This document shows, in pieces, positions 34,010 to 43,535 of a DNA stretch of 48,471 nt. A program made the position numbers and the translations under genes. A model generated the notes under the pieces. It saw only the letters and a program-made list of their open reading frames with translations, had not been told where the DNA came from and ran no database searches. The first letter of the stretch is position 1; each line of letters opens with the position of its first letter. This DNA comes from Acidobacteriaceae bacterium (GTDB lineage Bacteria > Acidobacteriota > Terriglobia > Terriglobales > Acidobacteriaceae). The stretch is from NCBI GenBank assembly GCA_025449575.1, contig JANWJB010000077.1:1-48471 (forward strand), read 5' to 3'.

Positions 34010-34153
34010 TCAGATCACGCGCAACAGAAGAAGAATGATAATGATCAACAGGATGAGGCTAATGCCGCCTCCGCCGTAGTAGCCCAGCCCCGGACCCAGG
34101 CGATAGCCGCCAAAGAGAAAGATCAACAGCAGGATGATCAGGATGATTAGCAT
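34010..34153 (-). CDS. DUF3309-type tiny membrane protein
   Basis: A 47-codon frame reads 'MLIILIILLLIFLFGGYRLG', then a Gly/Tyr-rich turn ('PGLGYYGGGG'), then a second hydrophobic stretch ending in 'LLLRVI'. This two-helix hairpin with a central Gly/Tyr loop matches the DUF3309 family of about 50 residues. GGAG lies five bases upstream of the ATG. The role is unknown; the protein should sit in the inner membrane. It is convergent with rpiA, stop codons 42 nt apart. Confidence 0.75.
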   Translation of the reverse strand: MLIILIILLLIFLFGGYRLGPGLGYYGGGGISLILLIIIILLLLRVI

Positions 34154-34452
34154 GACGTCTCCAATCGTTCAGAGGCTCGGTTCCGGTTGCCGCAACGGCG
34201 ATGCTCCGTACCCCCGCCCGTTTTCTAGGAATAGGAACCACAAGTCGCATTCTGCGTTGTATGTAGGAACGAAAGTGCAAGCCTCTGGAGCCGCTGGAGC
34301 CGGGTGGCCGCATTTGGGTACGCAGGTGGACAAACGGATGTGACTTATCGGTCAGATTGCACGATTTCTAAGTCATAACCCCTGTAACCTAAGTACTTTA
34401 CTGACGCTTTAGCGCTATTTCAGAGTGCTCGCGGTCCGCCTACTCTTCACCC
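34154..34452. other. 299-nt intergenic region with an inverted repeat
   Basis: No protein-like frame is seen. TGACTTA (34341-34347) and TAAGTCA (34369-34375) form a 7-bp inverted repeat 21 bases apart in an AT-richer stretch (34335-34400) that probably holds a plus-strand promoter. The upstream part repeats CTGGAGCCG twice near 34287-34303. Confidence 0.45.
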
Positions 34453-34656
34453 ATGTTGCTCCGTGCAGTACTTGTTTTTCTCTCATTGTTCTTGGCAAGT
34501 CTGGGCGGCTTGGTGCTTATCCACCGCCATATTGAGTCTCGTTCCCCAAAAGAAGCAATGGATGGATTGGGTGCCCTCGGCCGGAAGAGCGCGCAAGCGA
34601 TGCATTTGCGCGCCGCCCTTCGTGACAGGCCGCGCCGAAGGACAAAACTGCGTTGA
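34453..34656 (+). CDS. Possible small membrane-anchored protein
   Basis: A 67-codon frame starts with a hydrophobic helix ('MLLRAVLVFLSLFLASLGGL') followed by a basic tail rich in Arg and Lys. A clear terminator follows 27 bases after the stop, showing that something is transcribed here on the plus strand. There is no good Shine-Dalgarno site and no family match, so a noncoding RNA remains possible. Confidence 0.4.
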   Translation: MLLRAVLVFLSLFLASLGGLVLIHRHIESRSPKEAMDGLGALGRKSAQAMHLRAALRDRPRRRTKLR

Positions 34657-34680
34657 TCGTTAATGCCTGACGGTTCTCTA

Positions 34681-34713
34681 AGGGGGCGCCCGCATAGCGG
34701 CGCCCTCTTTATT
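34681..34713 (+). terminator. Rho-independent terminator
   Basis: The stem GGGCGCC (34684-34690) and GGCGCCC (34699-34705), extendable by three outer pairs, has an eight-base loop and is followed by TCTTTATT. It ends the transcript containing the small frame at 34453-34656. The 270 nt between it and the Rrf2 gene hold no recognised gene. Confidence 0.8.
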
Positions 34714-34923
34714 GCGTGATCGCATTTTCCGCCACCTCCGTTCAGCGGAGAGGCAGGGCTCTGGAAACGCGGGATGGGACCTCTCGTCCGGCGGGGTGCC
34801 GGGGCCGCATCCGGTGCTTCACCGCGGGCTTCGCAATCGCAGACGCGTGGCTACAGCGAAAAGCTCCTAGCTTTCCCCTCGTCATTTCCACCAGAGATGG
34901 ACCTCCCGCTGGGAAAACTCTGC

Positions 34924-34945
34924 TAATATAGGACCAGAACAGTCC
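34924..34945 (+). promoter_or_regulatory. Probable promoter/operator of the suf operon
   Basis: TAATAT (34924-34929, preceded by TGC) can serve as an extended -10. It abuts an inverted repeat GGAC (34931-34934) / GTCC (34942-34945) that would cover the transcription start. Rrf2-family Fe-S regulators commonly repress their own operon from such positions. The -35 region is poor, so the assignment is tentative. Confidence 0.4.
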
Positions 34946-34983
34946 CATTCCTGCGCAGGGACTGAATGGAGACGCGGAAATCA

Positions 34984-35477
34984 ATGATCCGGCTGGGCAA
35001 ATTGACGGATTACGCGCTGGTTCTCATGACCCATGTCGCGCGTAAGCCGGTCGAGCAACTGCATACCTCCGCCGCGCTGTCGCAGGAATCTCGCCTGCCT
35101 CTGCCTACCGTCACCAAAGTCTTGAAAAAGCTGCAACAGGGAGTGCTTCTCACCTCTCATCGTGGGGTTAAGGGTGGATACACCCTGGCTCGCAATGCGG
35201 ACGAGATCTCGGTGGCGGAGATCATTGCCGCCATGGAGGGTCCACTGGCCCTCACAGCCTGCAGTTCTCACGTTCCGGGGGCTTGCGATTTGGAATCGTA
35301 CTGCCTCATCAAAGACAACCAGCGGATCATCAATCGCGTGGTAGGAAGCGCTCTGGAGCGGGTCACCCTCTCCGATCTGGCGCATCCTCTCCAAGTGGTC
35401 ACCATCCAAGAGAAGCGGGACGACGATAAGCGAGGCGGCCGAGCGCCCGTTATCGGTTTTATTACCGGGAGAATTCA

Positions 35478-35481
<4 letters not shown>
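34984..35481 (+). CDS. Rrf2 family Fe-S regulator of the suf operon
   Basis: From 34984 the protein is 165 residues and begins '[20 protein letters not shown]', the usual start of SUF-type Rrf2 regulators; an upstream ATG (34966) with AGGGA before it would add six residues. A winged helix is followed by three cysteines in '[15 protein letters not shown]', the expected Fe-S cluster ligands. It should sense cluster status and control sufBCDSUT. The stop overlaps the sufB start by four bases (ATGA). Confidence 0.9.
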
Positions 35482-36935
<1,454 letters not shown>

Positions 36936-36942
36936 CACCGTG

Positions 36943-36980
36943 CCGCGGCGGACGCCGCGGTGTGCGCCCTCAAGGGGCGC
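36943..36980 (+). promoter_or_regulatory. Tandem hairpins between sufB and sufC
   Basis: A perfect 8-bp stem CCGCGGCG-GA-CGCCGCGG (36943-36960) is followed three bases later by GCGCCC-TCAAG-GGGCGC (36964-36980). No T-run follows, so they are not intrinsic terminators. They sit in the only sizeable gap (82 nt) of an otherwise overlapping operon and may act as an RNA-stability or processing element that adjusts SufB to SufC ratios. Confidence 0.6.
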
Positions 36981-37017
36981 CGATAGCCAGAGACGAAACG
37001 GAAAGAGAGAGACGGGA

Positions 37018-37809
37018 ATGAGCTTATTGGAAATCCGGAATCTCCACGCAAAAGTGGATAACCATGAAATTTTGAAGGGCGTGAACTTGACCGTGAACGC
37101 GGGCGAGGTGCACTCCATCATGGGGCCCAATGGCTCCGGCAAAAGCACGCTGGCCCAGGTGCTGGCACGCCGCGACACCTATGAGGTCACCGCGGGGGAA
37201 GTGCTCTTCAACGGCAAGGATCTCCTGGCGATGAAACCGGAAGAAGCAGCCTGCGAAGGGCTGTTTATGGCCTTCCAATATCCGGTGGAGATTCCCGGCA
37301 TCGGCAATGCGCACTTTCTGCGCACGGCGATGAACGCCGTCCGCCGCTACCGCCATCAGGACGAAGTCGATGCCATCGACTTTCTGCCTCTCTATCGGGA
37401 GAAGCTCAAGCTCCTGGAGATGGATGAGAAGCTGATGAGCCGCTCGCTGAACGAGGGATTCTCGGGCGGCGAGAAAAAGCGCAACGAGATTTTGCAGATG
37501 GCCCTGCTGGAACCCAAGCTTGCGATTTTGGATGAGACTGACTCCGGACTGGATATCGATGCGCTGCGCATCGTAGCTCAAGGAGTGAACGCGATGCGCA
37601 GCCCCGATCGGGCGATCATCCTGGTTACCCACTACCAGCGGCTGCTGGACTACATCGTTCCCGACTTCGTCGACGTGCTGGTGGAGGGCCGGATCGTCCG
37701 CTCCGGCGGTCCTGAGCTGGCTTTGGAGTTGGAAGACACCGGCTATGGCGCGATGGAGACCAAAGTGATGGAGACCGCGGCGCGCGGAGGCGAGGTGAGA
37801 GCACGGTGA
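37018..37809 (+). CDS. sufC: Fe-S assembly ATPase SufC
   Basis: The start at 37018 follows a GA-rich stretch (GAAAGAGAGAGACGGGA) and gives 263 residues. It is an ABC-type ATPase with Walker A 'MGPNGSGKSTLAQVL', the SufC-variant signature 'FSGGEKKRNEILQM' and Walker B 'LAILDETDSGLD', and ends in the family-typical 'EDTGYGAMETKV'. It powers the SufBCD scaffold. GTGA overlap links it to sufD. Confidence 0.97.
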   Translation: MSLLEIRNLHAKVDNHEILKGVNLTVNAGEVHSIMGPNGSGKSTLAQVLARRDTYEVTAGEVLFNGKDLLAMKPEEAACEGLFMAFQYPVEIPGIGNAHFLRTAMNAVRRYRHQDEVDAIDFLPLYREKLKLLEMDEKLMSRSLNEGFSGGEKKRNEILQMALLEPKLAILDETDSGLDIDALRIVAQGVNAMRSPDRAIILVTHYQRLLDYIVPDFVDVLVEGRIVRSGGPELALELEDTGYGAMETKVMETAARGGEVRAR

Positions 37810-39218
37810 GCCTGGCCACGCTAACGGAAAATTACCTGGAGAGCTTCAGCGACTTTGAGGCCCGCGCTGCAGGGCATCGCCTGCCTTGGCTCAAGAATCT
37901 GCGTGGCGACGCATTTGCACGTTTTTGCCAAATTGGCTTTCCCACCACGCACGATGAGGACTGGCGCTTCACCAACGTTTCGGCTCTGGCCCAGACCGGC
38001 TTCCGTCTTGCCCCGGCAAGCCCGACCCAGCTCTCGCCTGAGGCAATCGAGCCTTACCGCGTGCCCGGAGCGGGCGTGCAGCTGGTTTTCGTAGATGGGC
38101 GATTTGCTCCGGAGCTTTCTCGGACCGCCCAGTTACCCGATGGCGTCGAAGCCGGCAGCTTGGCGGCCAAGATCGAGAGCGATCCGGCAGAGCTTGAGCC
38201 GCTGTTGGGCCGCTACTTTGACTCTGGCCGCGATGCCTTCTCCGCGCTGAATACTGCTTTTCTCGAGGATGGAGCTTATATTCGCGTTCGCAAGGGGATA
38301 GTGGTCGAGGAGCCCATCTGCCTGCTCTTCGTCTCTAGCTCCGCCGCTCCGGAAGCAAATTCGCTGGTGCCGGCCGCAGGCGCAATCATGACCCATCCGC
38401 GCAATCTCATCGTTGTCGGGGAGAACGCCCACGCCGGCTTTCTTGAAGATTATGTTTCGCTCGGCCAGGATGCGGCCTTTTGCAATTCGGTTACCGTTCT
38501 GCTGGCCGGCGACCACAGCGTTGCCACTCACTCCATGATTGAGCGCGAAAACCTTCGCTCTTTCAACGTCTCGACTCTGCGCATCCAGCAGGGAAGAGCC
38601 TCCGACGTGGCCTCCCATTCGGTGTTGCTGGGCGGTGCGCTGGTGCGCAACAATGTGCATCCGGTTCTGGCCGGCGAGGGAGCCGAGTGCCTGATCAACG
38701 GTCTGTTCGTCGGAGGCGGTAAACAGCACTTGGACAATTACATGTTGGTCGAGCATGCCAGTCCGCGCTGCGCCAGCCGCCAGTTCTACAACGGCATCCT
38801 TGACGGACATTCCAGCGGCGTTTTCCATGGCCGCATCATCGTTCAGAAGGATGCGCAGAAGACCGACAGCAAACAGACCAACCGCAACCTGCTGCTCTCC
38901 GATGACGCGCGCATCGACACCAAGCCGCAGTTGGAAATCTACGCCGACGACGTGAAATGCACGCATGGAGCCACCATCGGCCAGATCGACGCGGAGGCTC
39001 TCTTCTATCTGCGCTCGCGCGGCATCAGCGAGGCGGACGCGCGCAAGCTGCTGCTGGTGGCCTTCGCCAGCGAGTGCCTCGACCGCATGAAGCCGGGACC
39101 GGTCCGCGAGCGGATCGAGAAATTGATCCAGACCTGCCTGGCCCAGGTGGCGCTTTCAGTGACCTCCGCTTCTTCCAGCGGAACCGGCGGAGTCGGATAT
39201 TGGGAGGCTGCAGAATGA
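37806..39218 (+). CDS. sufD: Fe-S assembly scaffold subunit SufD
   Basis: The start is GTG at 37806, overlapping the sufC stop, and the product is 470 residues. The N-terminal half is divergent, as usual, with 'DEDWRFTNVSAL'. The conserved C-terminal beta-helix includes 'VLLGGALVRNNVHPVLAGEG', 'FYNGILDGHSSGVFHGRI', 'TNRNLLLSDDARIDTKPQLE' and 'DVKCTHGATIGQIDAEALFY'. It forms the scaffold with SufB and SufC. The stop overlaps the sufS start (ATGA). Confidence 0.95.
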   Translation: MSLATLTENYLESFSDFEARAAGHRLPWLKNLRGDAFARFCQIGFPTTHDEDWRFTNVSALAQTGFRLAPASPTQLSPEAIEPYRVPGAGVQLVFVDGRFAPELSRTAQLPDGVEAGSLAAKIESDPAELEPLLGRYFDSGRDAFSALNTAFLEDGAYIRVRKGIVVEEPICLLFVSSSAAPEANSLVPAAGAIMTHPRNLIVVGENAHAGFLEDYVSLGQDAAFCNSVTVLLAGDHSVATHSMIERENLRSFNVSTLRIQQGRASDVASHSVLLGGALVRNNVHPVLAGEGAECLINGLFVGGGKQHLDNYMLVEHASPRCASRQFYNGILDGHSSGVFHGRIIVQKDAQKTDSKQTNRNLLLSDDARIDTKPQLEIYADDVKCTHGATIGQIDAEALFYLRSRGISEADARKLLLVAFASECLDRMKPGPVRERIEKLIQTCLAQVALSVTSASSSGTGGVGYWEAAE

Positions 39219-40483
39219 GTGCCCACCACGGTCTTTCTTCCCCCGGTGCAATCGCTGAAAAAGGCGAGTTGGATGTCGAGACGATTCGCCGCGACTTTCC
39301 CATCCTCTCCCAGCGCGTGCGGCACAAGCCGCTGGTCTATCTGGACAACGCCGCGACCACGCAGAAGCCCCGCGCGGTTATCGACGCGCTCTTGCGTTAT
39401 TACGAAACCGAAAACTCCAACATCCATCGTGGCGTGCATTACCTCTCCGAGGTGGCGACGGAGAAGTATGAGAAGGCGCGGGAGCGGGTGAGAGGTTTCC
39501 TCCACGCCGAATCTACCAGCGAGATCGTTTTTGTCCGCGGCGCCACGGAAGGCATCAATCTCGTGGCGCAGACCTATGGCCGGGCCAACCTGAGTGCCGG
39601 CGATGAAGTCCTGATCTCTGCCATGGAGCATCACTCGAATATCGTGCCCTGGCAGATGATCTGCGATGAAAAGAATGCGCGGCTGCGGGTGGCGCCCATC
39701 GGGGAGAGCGGCGAGCTCGATTTCGGAGCCTTCGAGCAGCTCCTCAGCCCGCGCACCAAGCTGGTTGCCATTACCCACGTCTCCAACGCCTTGGGAACCA
39801 TCAATCCTATCCGCCAGATCGTTCAAGCGGCGCACCGCCTCCATGTTCCGGTGCTGGTGGACGGTGCGCAATCCGCGCCCCATCTTCCCGTCGACGTACA
39901 GAGTCTCGATTGCGACTTCTTTACCTTCTCCGGGCACAAGGTCTACGGTCCAACCGGCATTGGAATCCTTTATGGCAAGGCCGCCTTGCTGGACGACATG
40001 CCTCCCTATCAGGGTGGCGGCGACATGATCAGCTCGGTAACGTTCGAGAAGACGATCTACAACAAGCTGCCTTACAAATTCGAGGCGGGCACTCCGAACA
40101 TTGCCGGCGCCATCGGGCTAGGCGCGGCGATCGATTATGTTCAGGCCATCGGCTTGCAAAGGATTGCCGCGCACGAAGATCACCTGCTGGCGCACGCCAC
40201 CGCCGCGCTGGAAGCCATTGCCGGCATTCGCATTATCGGCACCGCCAAGCGCAAGGCCGGAGTGCTCTCCTTCGTCTTCGGCGAAATCCATCCTCACGAT
40301 GTGGGAACCATTCTCGATCAGGAGGGAATCGCCATTCGCACCGGACACCACTGCGCCCAGCCGGTGATGCAGCGCTACGGCATACCCGCGACGGCGCGCG
40401 CCTCCTTCGGTCTTTACAACACCATTGCCGAAGTCGATGCGCTGGCCGCCGGCGTCGGGCTGGTGCGGGAGGTATTTGCCTGA
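39215..40483 (+). CDS. sufS: Cysteine desulfurase SufS
   Basis: The start at 39215 overlaps the sufD stop and gives 422 residues. The class II desulfurase motifs are present: 'LVYLDNAATTQKP', 'EHHSNIVPWQ', the PLP lysine in 'FTFSGHKVYGPTGIG', and the sulfur-carrying Cys380 in 'RTGHHCAQPVMQRYG'. It removes sulfur from cysteine for cluster assembly, with SufU as partner. Its stop overlaps the sufU start (TGATG). Confidence 0.97.
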   Translation: MSAHHGLSSPGAIAEKGELDVETIRRDFPILSQRVRHKPLVYLDNAATTQKPRAVIDALLRYYETENSNIHRGVHYLSEVATEKYEKARERVRGFLHAESTSEIVFVRGATEGINLVAQTYGRANLSAGDEVLISAMEHHSNIVPWQMICDEKNARLRVAPIGESGELDFGAFEQLLSPRTKLVAITHVSNALGTINPIRQIVQAAHRLHVPVLVDGAQSAPHLPVDVQSLDCDFFTFSGHKVYGPTGIGILYGKAALLDDMPPYQGGGDMISSVTFEKTIYNKLPYKFEAGTPNIAGAIGLGAAIDYVQAIGLQRIAAHEDHLLAHATAALEAIAGIRIIGTAKRKAGVLSFVFGEIHPHDVGTILDQEGIAIRTGHHCAQPVMQRYGIPATARASFGLYNTIAEVDALAAGVGLVREVFA

Positions 40484-40944
40484 TGTCCGATTTGCGTGAG
40501 CTCTACCAGGAAATCATCCTGGAGCACAGCAAGGCGCCGCGCAACTTTCGCCAGCCGGAGGCCGCCAACCAGAGCGCGGAGGGGTATAACCCGCTCTGCG
40601 GCGATCACTTCACCGTCTATCTGGAGATGGATGGCGATTGCATCCGCGATATCGGCTTTCAAGGTTCCGGCTGTGCCATCTCCAAGGCTTCCGCCTCGAT
40701 GATGACCCAGAGCGTAAAGGGCAAGACCAAGGCCGAGGCAGAGCGACTCTTCCATCAGTTTCGCGACCTGGTCGCCGGCCATTCGCATGCGAACAGCGAT
40801 TCCGGCGAAGCCACGCAACTGGGAAAGCTGGAAATTTTCGCCGGCGTCTCCAAATTTCCTACTCGCACCAAATGCGCGACGCTGGCTTGGCACACGCTGC
40901 AGGCTGCGATCGAACGCAAGCAGAAAGCGGTTTCTACGGAATAG
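40483..40944 (+). CDS. sufU: SufU-type sulfur-transfer/scaffold protein
   Basis: The 153-residue protein carries the zinc ligands Cys39 and Asp41 ('NPLCGD'), Cys64 ('GSGCAISKAS') and Cys131 ('RTKCATLAW'). An insertion of about 20 residues before the last cysteine distinguishes SufU from IscU. SufU accepts persulfide from SufS. No SufE or IscU gene is present in the cluster, consistent with this partner choice. Confidence 0.95.
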   Translation: MSDLRELYQEIILEHSKAPRNFRQPEAANQSAEGYNPLCGDHFTVYLEMDGDCIRDIGFQGSGCAISKASASMMTQSVKGKTKAEAERLFHQFRDLVAGHSHANSDSGEATQLGKLEIFAGVSKFPTRTKCATLAWHTLQAAIERKQKAVSTE

Positions 40945-40959
40945 GGAGGTACCGGGCCC

Positions 40960-41505
40960 ATGGACGGCGTCGATCTGGTGGTTCTAACCCGGGCATGCGA
41001 GGCGGTCGGGGTGCCCAGCGGCGTGGGCCGCACCCTCTCCGCCGGAACGGTTGTCCGCATCCTGCAACATCTTGGCGACGGTTATACCGTTGGCACCGAT
41101 TACGGCGAGATGTATCGCATCGACGACTCCTATGCCGACGCCCTGGGCCGCGAAAGGACTGAGCCCCCGCCGCCCTCCACCGATGCGCCCTTCAGCGAAG
41201 AGATGGTTCGCGAGCAGCTCAAGACGGTTTACGATCCCGAGATCCCCGTCGATGTCGTCGAGCTGGGCCTGATTTATGACTCCGAGATCGTGCCCCTCGA
41301 CGATGGCGGCAGGAAGATCCACATCACAATGTCGCTGACCGCTCCCGGCTGCGGCATGAGCGAGGTTCTGAAGGCGGATGTGGAACGCAAGCTTTCCTCG
41401 CTGCCGACCGTGAAAGAGGTGCAGGTGGATGTGGTCTTCGATCCGCCCTGGCACCCTGGGCTGATGTCGGAAGCGGCCCGGCTGCAGCTCGGCTTCGATA
41501 TGTAG
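40960..41505 (+). CDS. sufT: SufT-like MIP18/DUF59 Fe-S protein
   Basis: The 181-residue protein has an N-terminal domain of about 75 residues found in SufT proteins ('VDLVVLTRACEAVGVPSGVG'), a Pro-rich linker and a C-terminal DUF59 domain with 'YDPEIPVDVVELGLIYD' and the conserved cysteine in 'TAPGCGMSEVLKADV'. SufT/MIP18 proteins help deliver or mature Fe-S clusters. GGGAGG lies upstream of the ATG at 40960. It continues the suf operon with a 15-nt gap. Confidence 0.92.
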   Translation: MDGVDLVVLTRACEAVGVPSGVGRTLSAGTVVRILQHLGDGYTVGTDYGEMYRIDDSYADALGRERTEPPPPSTDAPFSEEMVREQLKTVYDPEIPVDVVELGLIYDSEIVPLDDGGRKIHITMSLTAPGCGMSEVLKADVERKLSSLPTVKEVQVDVVFDPPWHPGLMSEAARLQLGFDM

Positions 41506-41526
41506 AGCCCGCGGAGAGAAAGCACG

Positions 41527-42105
41527 ATGAATCTTCTGCATCGCATTGTCTGCCGCTCCGGAATGTGGAAGCGGGTAGTCGAAGAGAAGATCTTTCCCTG
41601 GGTTTTTCAAGACGTCAATCTCGGCAGCCACGTGCTTGAGGTTGGCCCCGGACCCGGGCTCACCACCGATCTGCTGCGGAGCCGGGTCGACCGCTTGACC
41701 GCGGTTGAAATCGACCATGCGCTCGCCCGGAAGCTGGCTCGCCGCTTGGCTGGAACAAACGTCACCGTGGTGGAGCAGGATGCCACGTCGATGAAATTTC
41801 CCGATGCCAGCTTTGACGGAGCCGTCTGCCTCACCATGCTGCACCACGTTCCATCCCCAGCCTTGCAAGACCGGCTGCTCGCCGAAGTCGCCCGCGTCCT
41901 GCGTCCCGGAGCGATCTTTGCCGGATGCGACACCATCGCGCACTCCAGCTTCAGTTGGACGCACCTCTTTGACACCAGAGTGCCGGTCGATCCCCAGACG
42001 TTTCCCGCGCGGCTCCAGGCGGCAGGCTTCGAAGATGTTTATCTCGAAACCAACGAACGCGCCTTCCGCTTTGTCGCTCGCAAACCGGTGGCGGCTCCTC
42101 AGTAA
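41527..42105 (+). CDS. Class I SAM-dependent methyltransferase
   Basis: The 192-residue protein has the SAM-binding motif I 'VLEVGPGPGLTTDLL', the acidic motif II 'LTAVEIDHALA', and a motif IV-like 'FDGAVCLTMLHHVPSP', typical of Methyltransf_11/25 enzymes. The substrate is unknown. It begins 21 nt after sufT, behind GCGGAGAGAAAG, and is probably the last gene of the suf transcript, but a role in Fe-S metabolism is only positional inference. It converges on pyrE. Confidence 0.85.
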   Translation: MNLLHRIVCRSGMWKRVVEEKIFPWVFQDVNLGSHVLEVGPGPGLTTDLLRSRVDRLTAVEIDHALARKLARRLAGTNVTVVEQDATSMKFPDASFDGAVCLTMLHHVPSPALQDRLLAEVARVLRPGAIFAGCDTIAHSSFSWTHLFDTRVPVDPQTFPARLQAAGFEDVYLETNERAFRFVARKPVAAPQ

Positions 42106-42144
42106 AAGGACGCGGATCGCAGACCTCGTGGCGCCGCTTCCGCT

Positions 42145-42747
42145 CTACAGCGCGAGCAGCTTGACGTGCTCCGCGCGGACTTCGGCGGCGCTGAAAACGC
42201 GATAGAAAGGCGCGCCCTGAGCCGCTTTCTCCACGGCGGGGCGGCCGTTGGCCTCCTCCCGCTCCACCAGGCAGGCGACGGCGAGAATCTGCATGCCGGC
42301 CTCGCGCGCCGCCTCAATGGCGGCAATGGTGGAAGCGCCCGTAGTGCATACATCGTCCACAATCACCACCGGCGCGCCGGAGACGCAGAAGCCCTCGATG
42401 CGCCGTCCGGCGCCATGGCTCTTTTCTGCCTTGCGCACTAAAAAGCCGTCGAGCACGGTAGCGCCCGGATGCTCAAGCGCCTGCCAGGCGCTGCCCGCGG
42501 AGACGTTTGAGACAATCGGATCGGCGCCGAGTGTAAGCCCGCCCACCGCGCGCGGCAGCAGGCGGTGCTCCCGGATCAAATCGAGAATCACCACGCCCGT
42601 CAGGCGGCCGCCTTCGCCGCTAAGGGTGGTGGTGCGGCAGTCGACGTAATAGTCGCTGACCCCGCCGGAGGAGAGTTTGAACTCGCCGAGCTTGAAGGAA
42701 TCTCGGGCCAGGCGCTTCAGCAGTGCATCGCGATGCGTGACGGTCAT
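42145..42747 (-). CDS. pyrE: Orotate phosphoribosyltransferase
   Basis: The start at 42747 gives 200 residues; the frame extends 17 codons further upstream without support. Family motifs are 'FKLSSGGVSDYYVDCRTTTL', 'VGGLTLGADPIVSNVSAGSA' and the PRPP loop 'VVIVDDVCTTGASTIAAIEA'. It makes orotidine 5'-phosphate in pyrimidine synthesis. TACACT (42760-42755) lies seven bases before the ATG and could be a -10 of a leaderless message; the -35 is weak. Confidence 0.95.
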   Translation of the reverse strand: MTVTHRDALLKRLARDSFKLGEFKLSSGGVSDYYVDCRTTTLSGEGGRLTGVVILDLIREHRLLPRAVGGLTLGADPIVSNVSAGSAWQALEHPGATVLDGFLVRKAEKSHGAGRRIEGFCVSGAPVVIVDDVCTTGASTIAAIEAAREAGMQILAVACLVEREEANGRPAVEKAAQGAPFYRVFSAAEVRAEHVKLLAL

Positions 42748-42820
42748 CGCGTCCAGTGTACCGGAGCGGGCACGAAAGAGCAGAAGCGGCGCGGCCATAG
42801 CCGGCGGCCGGGAAGCCGGA

Positions 42821-42893
42821 TAGGATTTTCAATCAAGAAAAATCCGCCCTTCCAGGTGTTGCGCCGGGTGCACCTCGTGCCGATTCTGCTCTA
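42821..42893. repeat. Diverged palindromic repeat-family member
   Basis: Read on the minus strand the segment begins CTAGAGCAGAATCGGC and reaches GAGGTGCACCCGG, aligning with the TAGAGCGGATTCACGATAGGTG end of the other copies. An inner hairpin pairs GGATTTTC (42823-42830) with GAAAAATCC (42837-42845). It lies 24 nt downstream of the zinc-ribbon gene stop, on the same strand. The sequence is more decayed than the 11.8- and 25.5-kb copies. Confidence 0.45.
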
Positions 42894-42916
42894 GACTGCC
42901 GCGATTTGGAGCATCC

Positions 42917-43390
42917 TCAGACTTGCCCGGCCAGCTTCTTCGCGATTCCCGCTGCGATGGGAACTTCGTAGCGTTTGCCCTGATAGGCGAGGACCATCAG
43001 GATGATCCAGGCGGCCAGCGTGACCAGGCTCAAGAGTATGGAAATCAACGACCAGAAGGCCCACATTCCCAGGAACCCGCTGCCCACGATGCCGAAGCTC
43101 AGAATGATCCTCAGCACGAAGAGAAAACCGAAGACGACGATGGACTGCGCCGCATGAAAGCGGACGAGCGGCCGCTTGTCGATCATCAAGAAGATAATGC
43201 CCGTAAGCCAGCCAAGCAGGTAGCACAGCAGCCCCGCGACATTTTCCTGCAAGCCGCTGCCTGCTGTGGAAATTGCTGCTGGAGTTCCCACCCCCGCTCC
43301 TGGCGCTGCGACGCCAATCGGTGCACCGCATTGCGGGCAATAGGCAACACCATCCGTCACCCCGGATCCGCATTTGCTGCAGAAAGCCAT
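42917..43390 (-). CDS. Zinc-ribbon, DUF4870-like membrane protein
   Basis: The 157-residue protein begins with a four-cysteine zinc ribbon ('FCSKCGSGVTDGVAYCPQCG'), then a Gly/Ala/Pro linker, then three or four transmembrane helices with 'LLCYLLGWLTGIIFLMIDK' and 'VRFHAAQSIVVFGFLF', characteristic of DUF4870-type proteins. The function of the family is not known. GAGG lies upstream of the ATG. It is the last gene before pyrE on the minus strand, 145 nt after tmk. Confidence 0.88.
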   Translation of the reverse strand: MAFCSKCGSGVTDGVAYCPQCGAPIGVAAPGAGVGTPAAISTAGSGLQENVAGLLCYLLGWLTGIIFLMIDKRPLVRFHAAQSIVVFGFLFVLRIILSFGIVGSGFLGMWAFWSLISILLSLVTLAAWIILMVLAYQGKRYEVPIAAGIAKKLAGQV

Positions 43391-43535
43391 AAATTACCCT
43401 CCTCGACCGGCGGTAACTCGTCAAAAATGTCTCTGGCCCTGAGCTGCCGCGGAATGCTCAAGTTTTGCGGAAGCCTACGCGACGGGGGTCGAGGTGTCAA
43501 TAGGAGTTTGTCAAGGGGCCTGCGGGCGGTGGATG

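Noticed and set aside
34716-34931. Small plus-strand protein upstream of the suf operon
   Set aside because: No ribosome binding site, no protein-like composition, and it overlaps the suf promoter.
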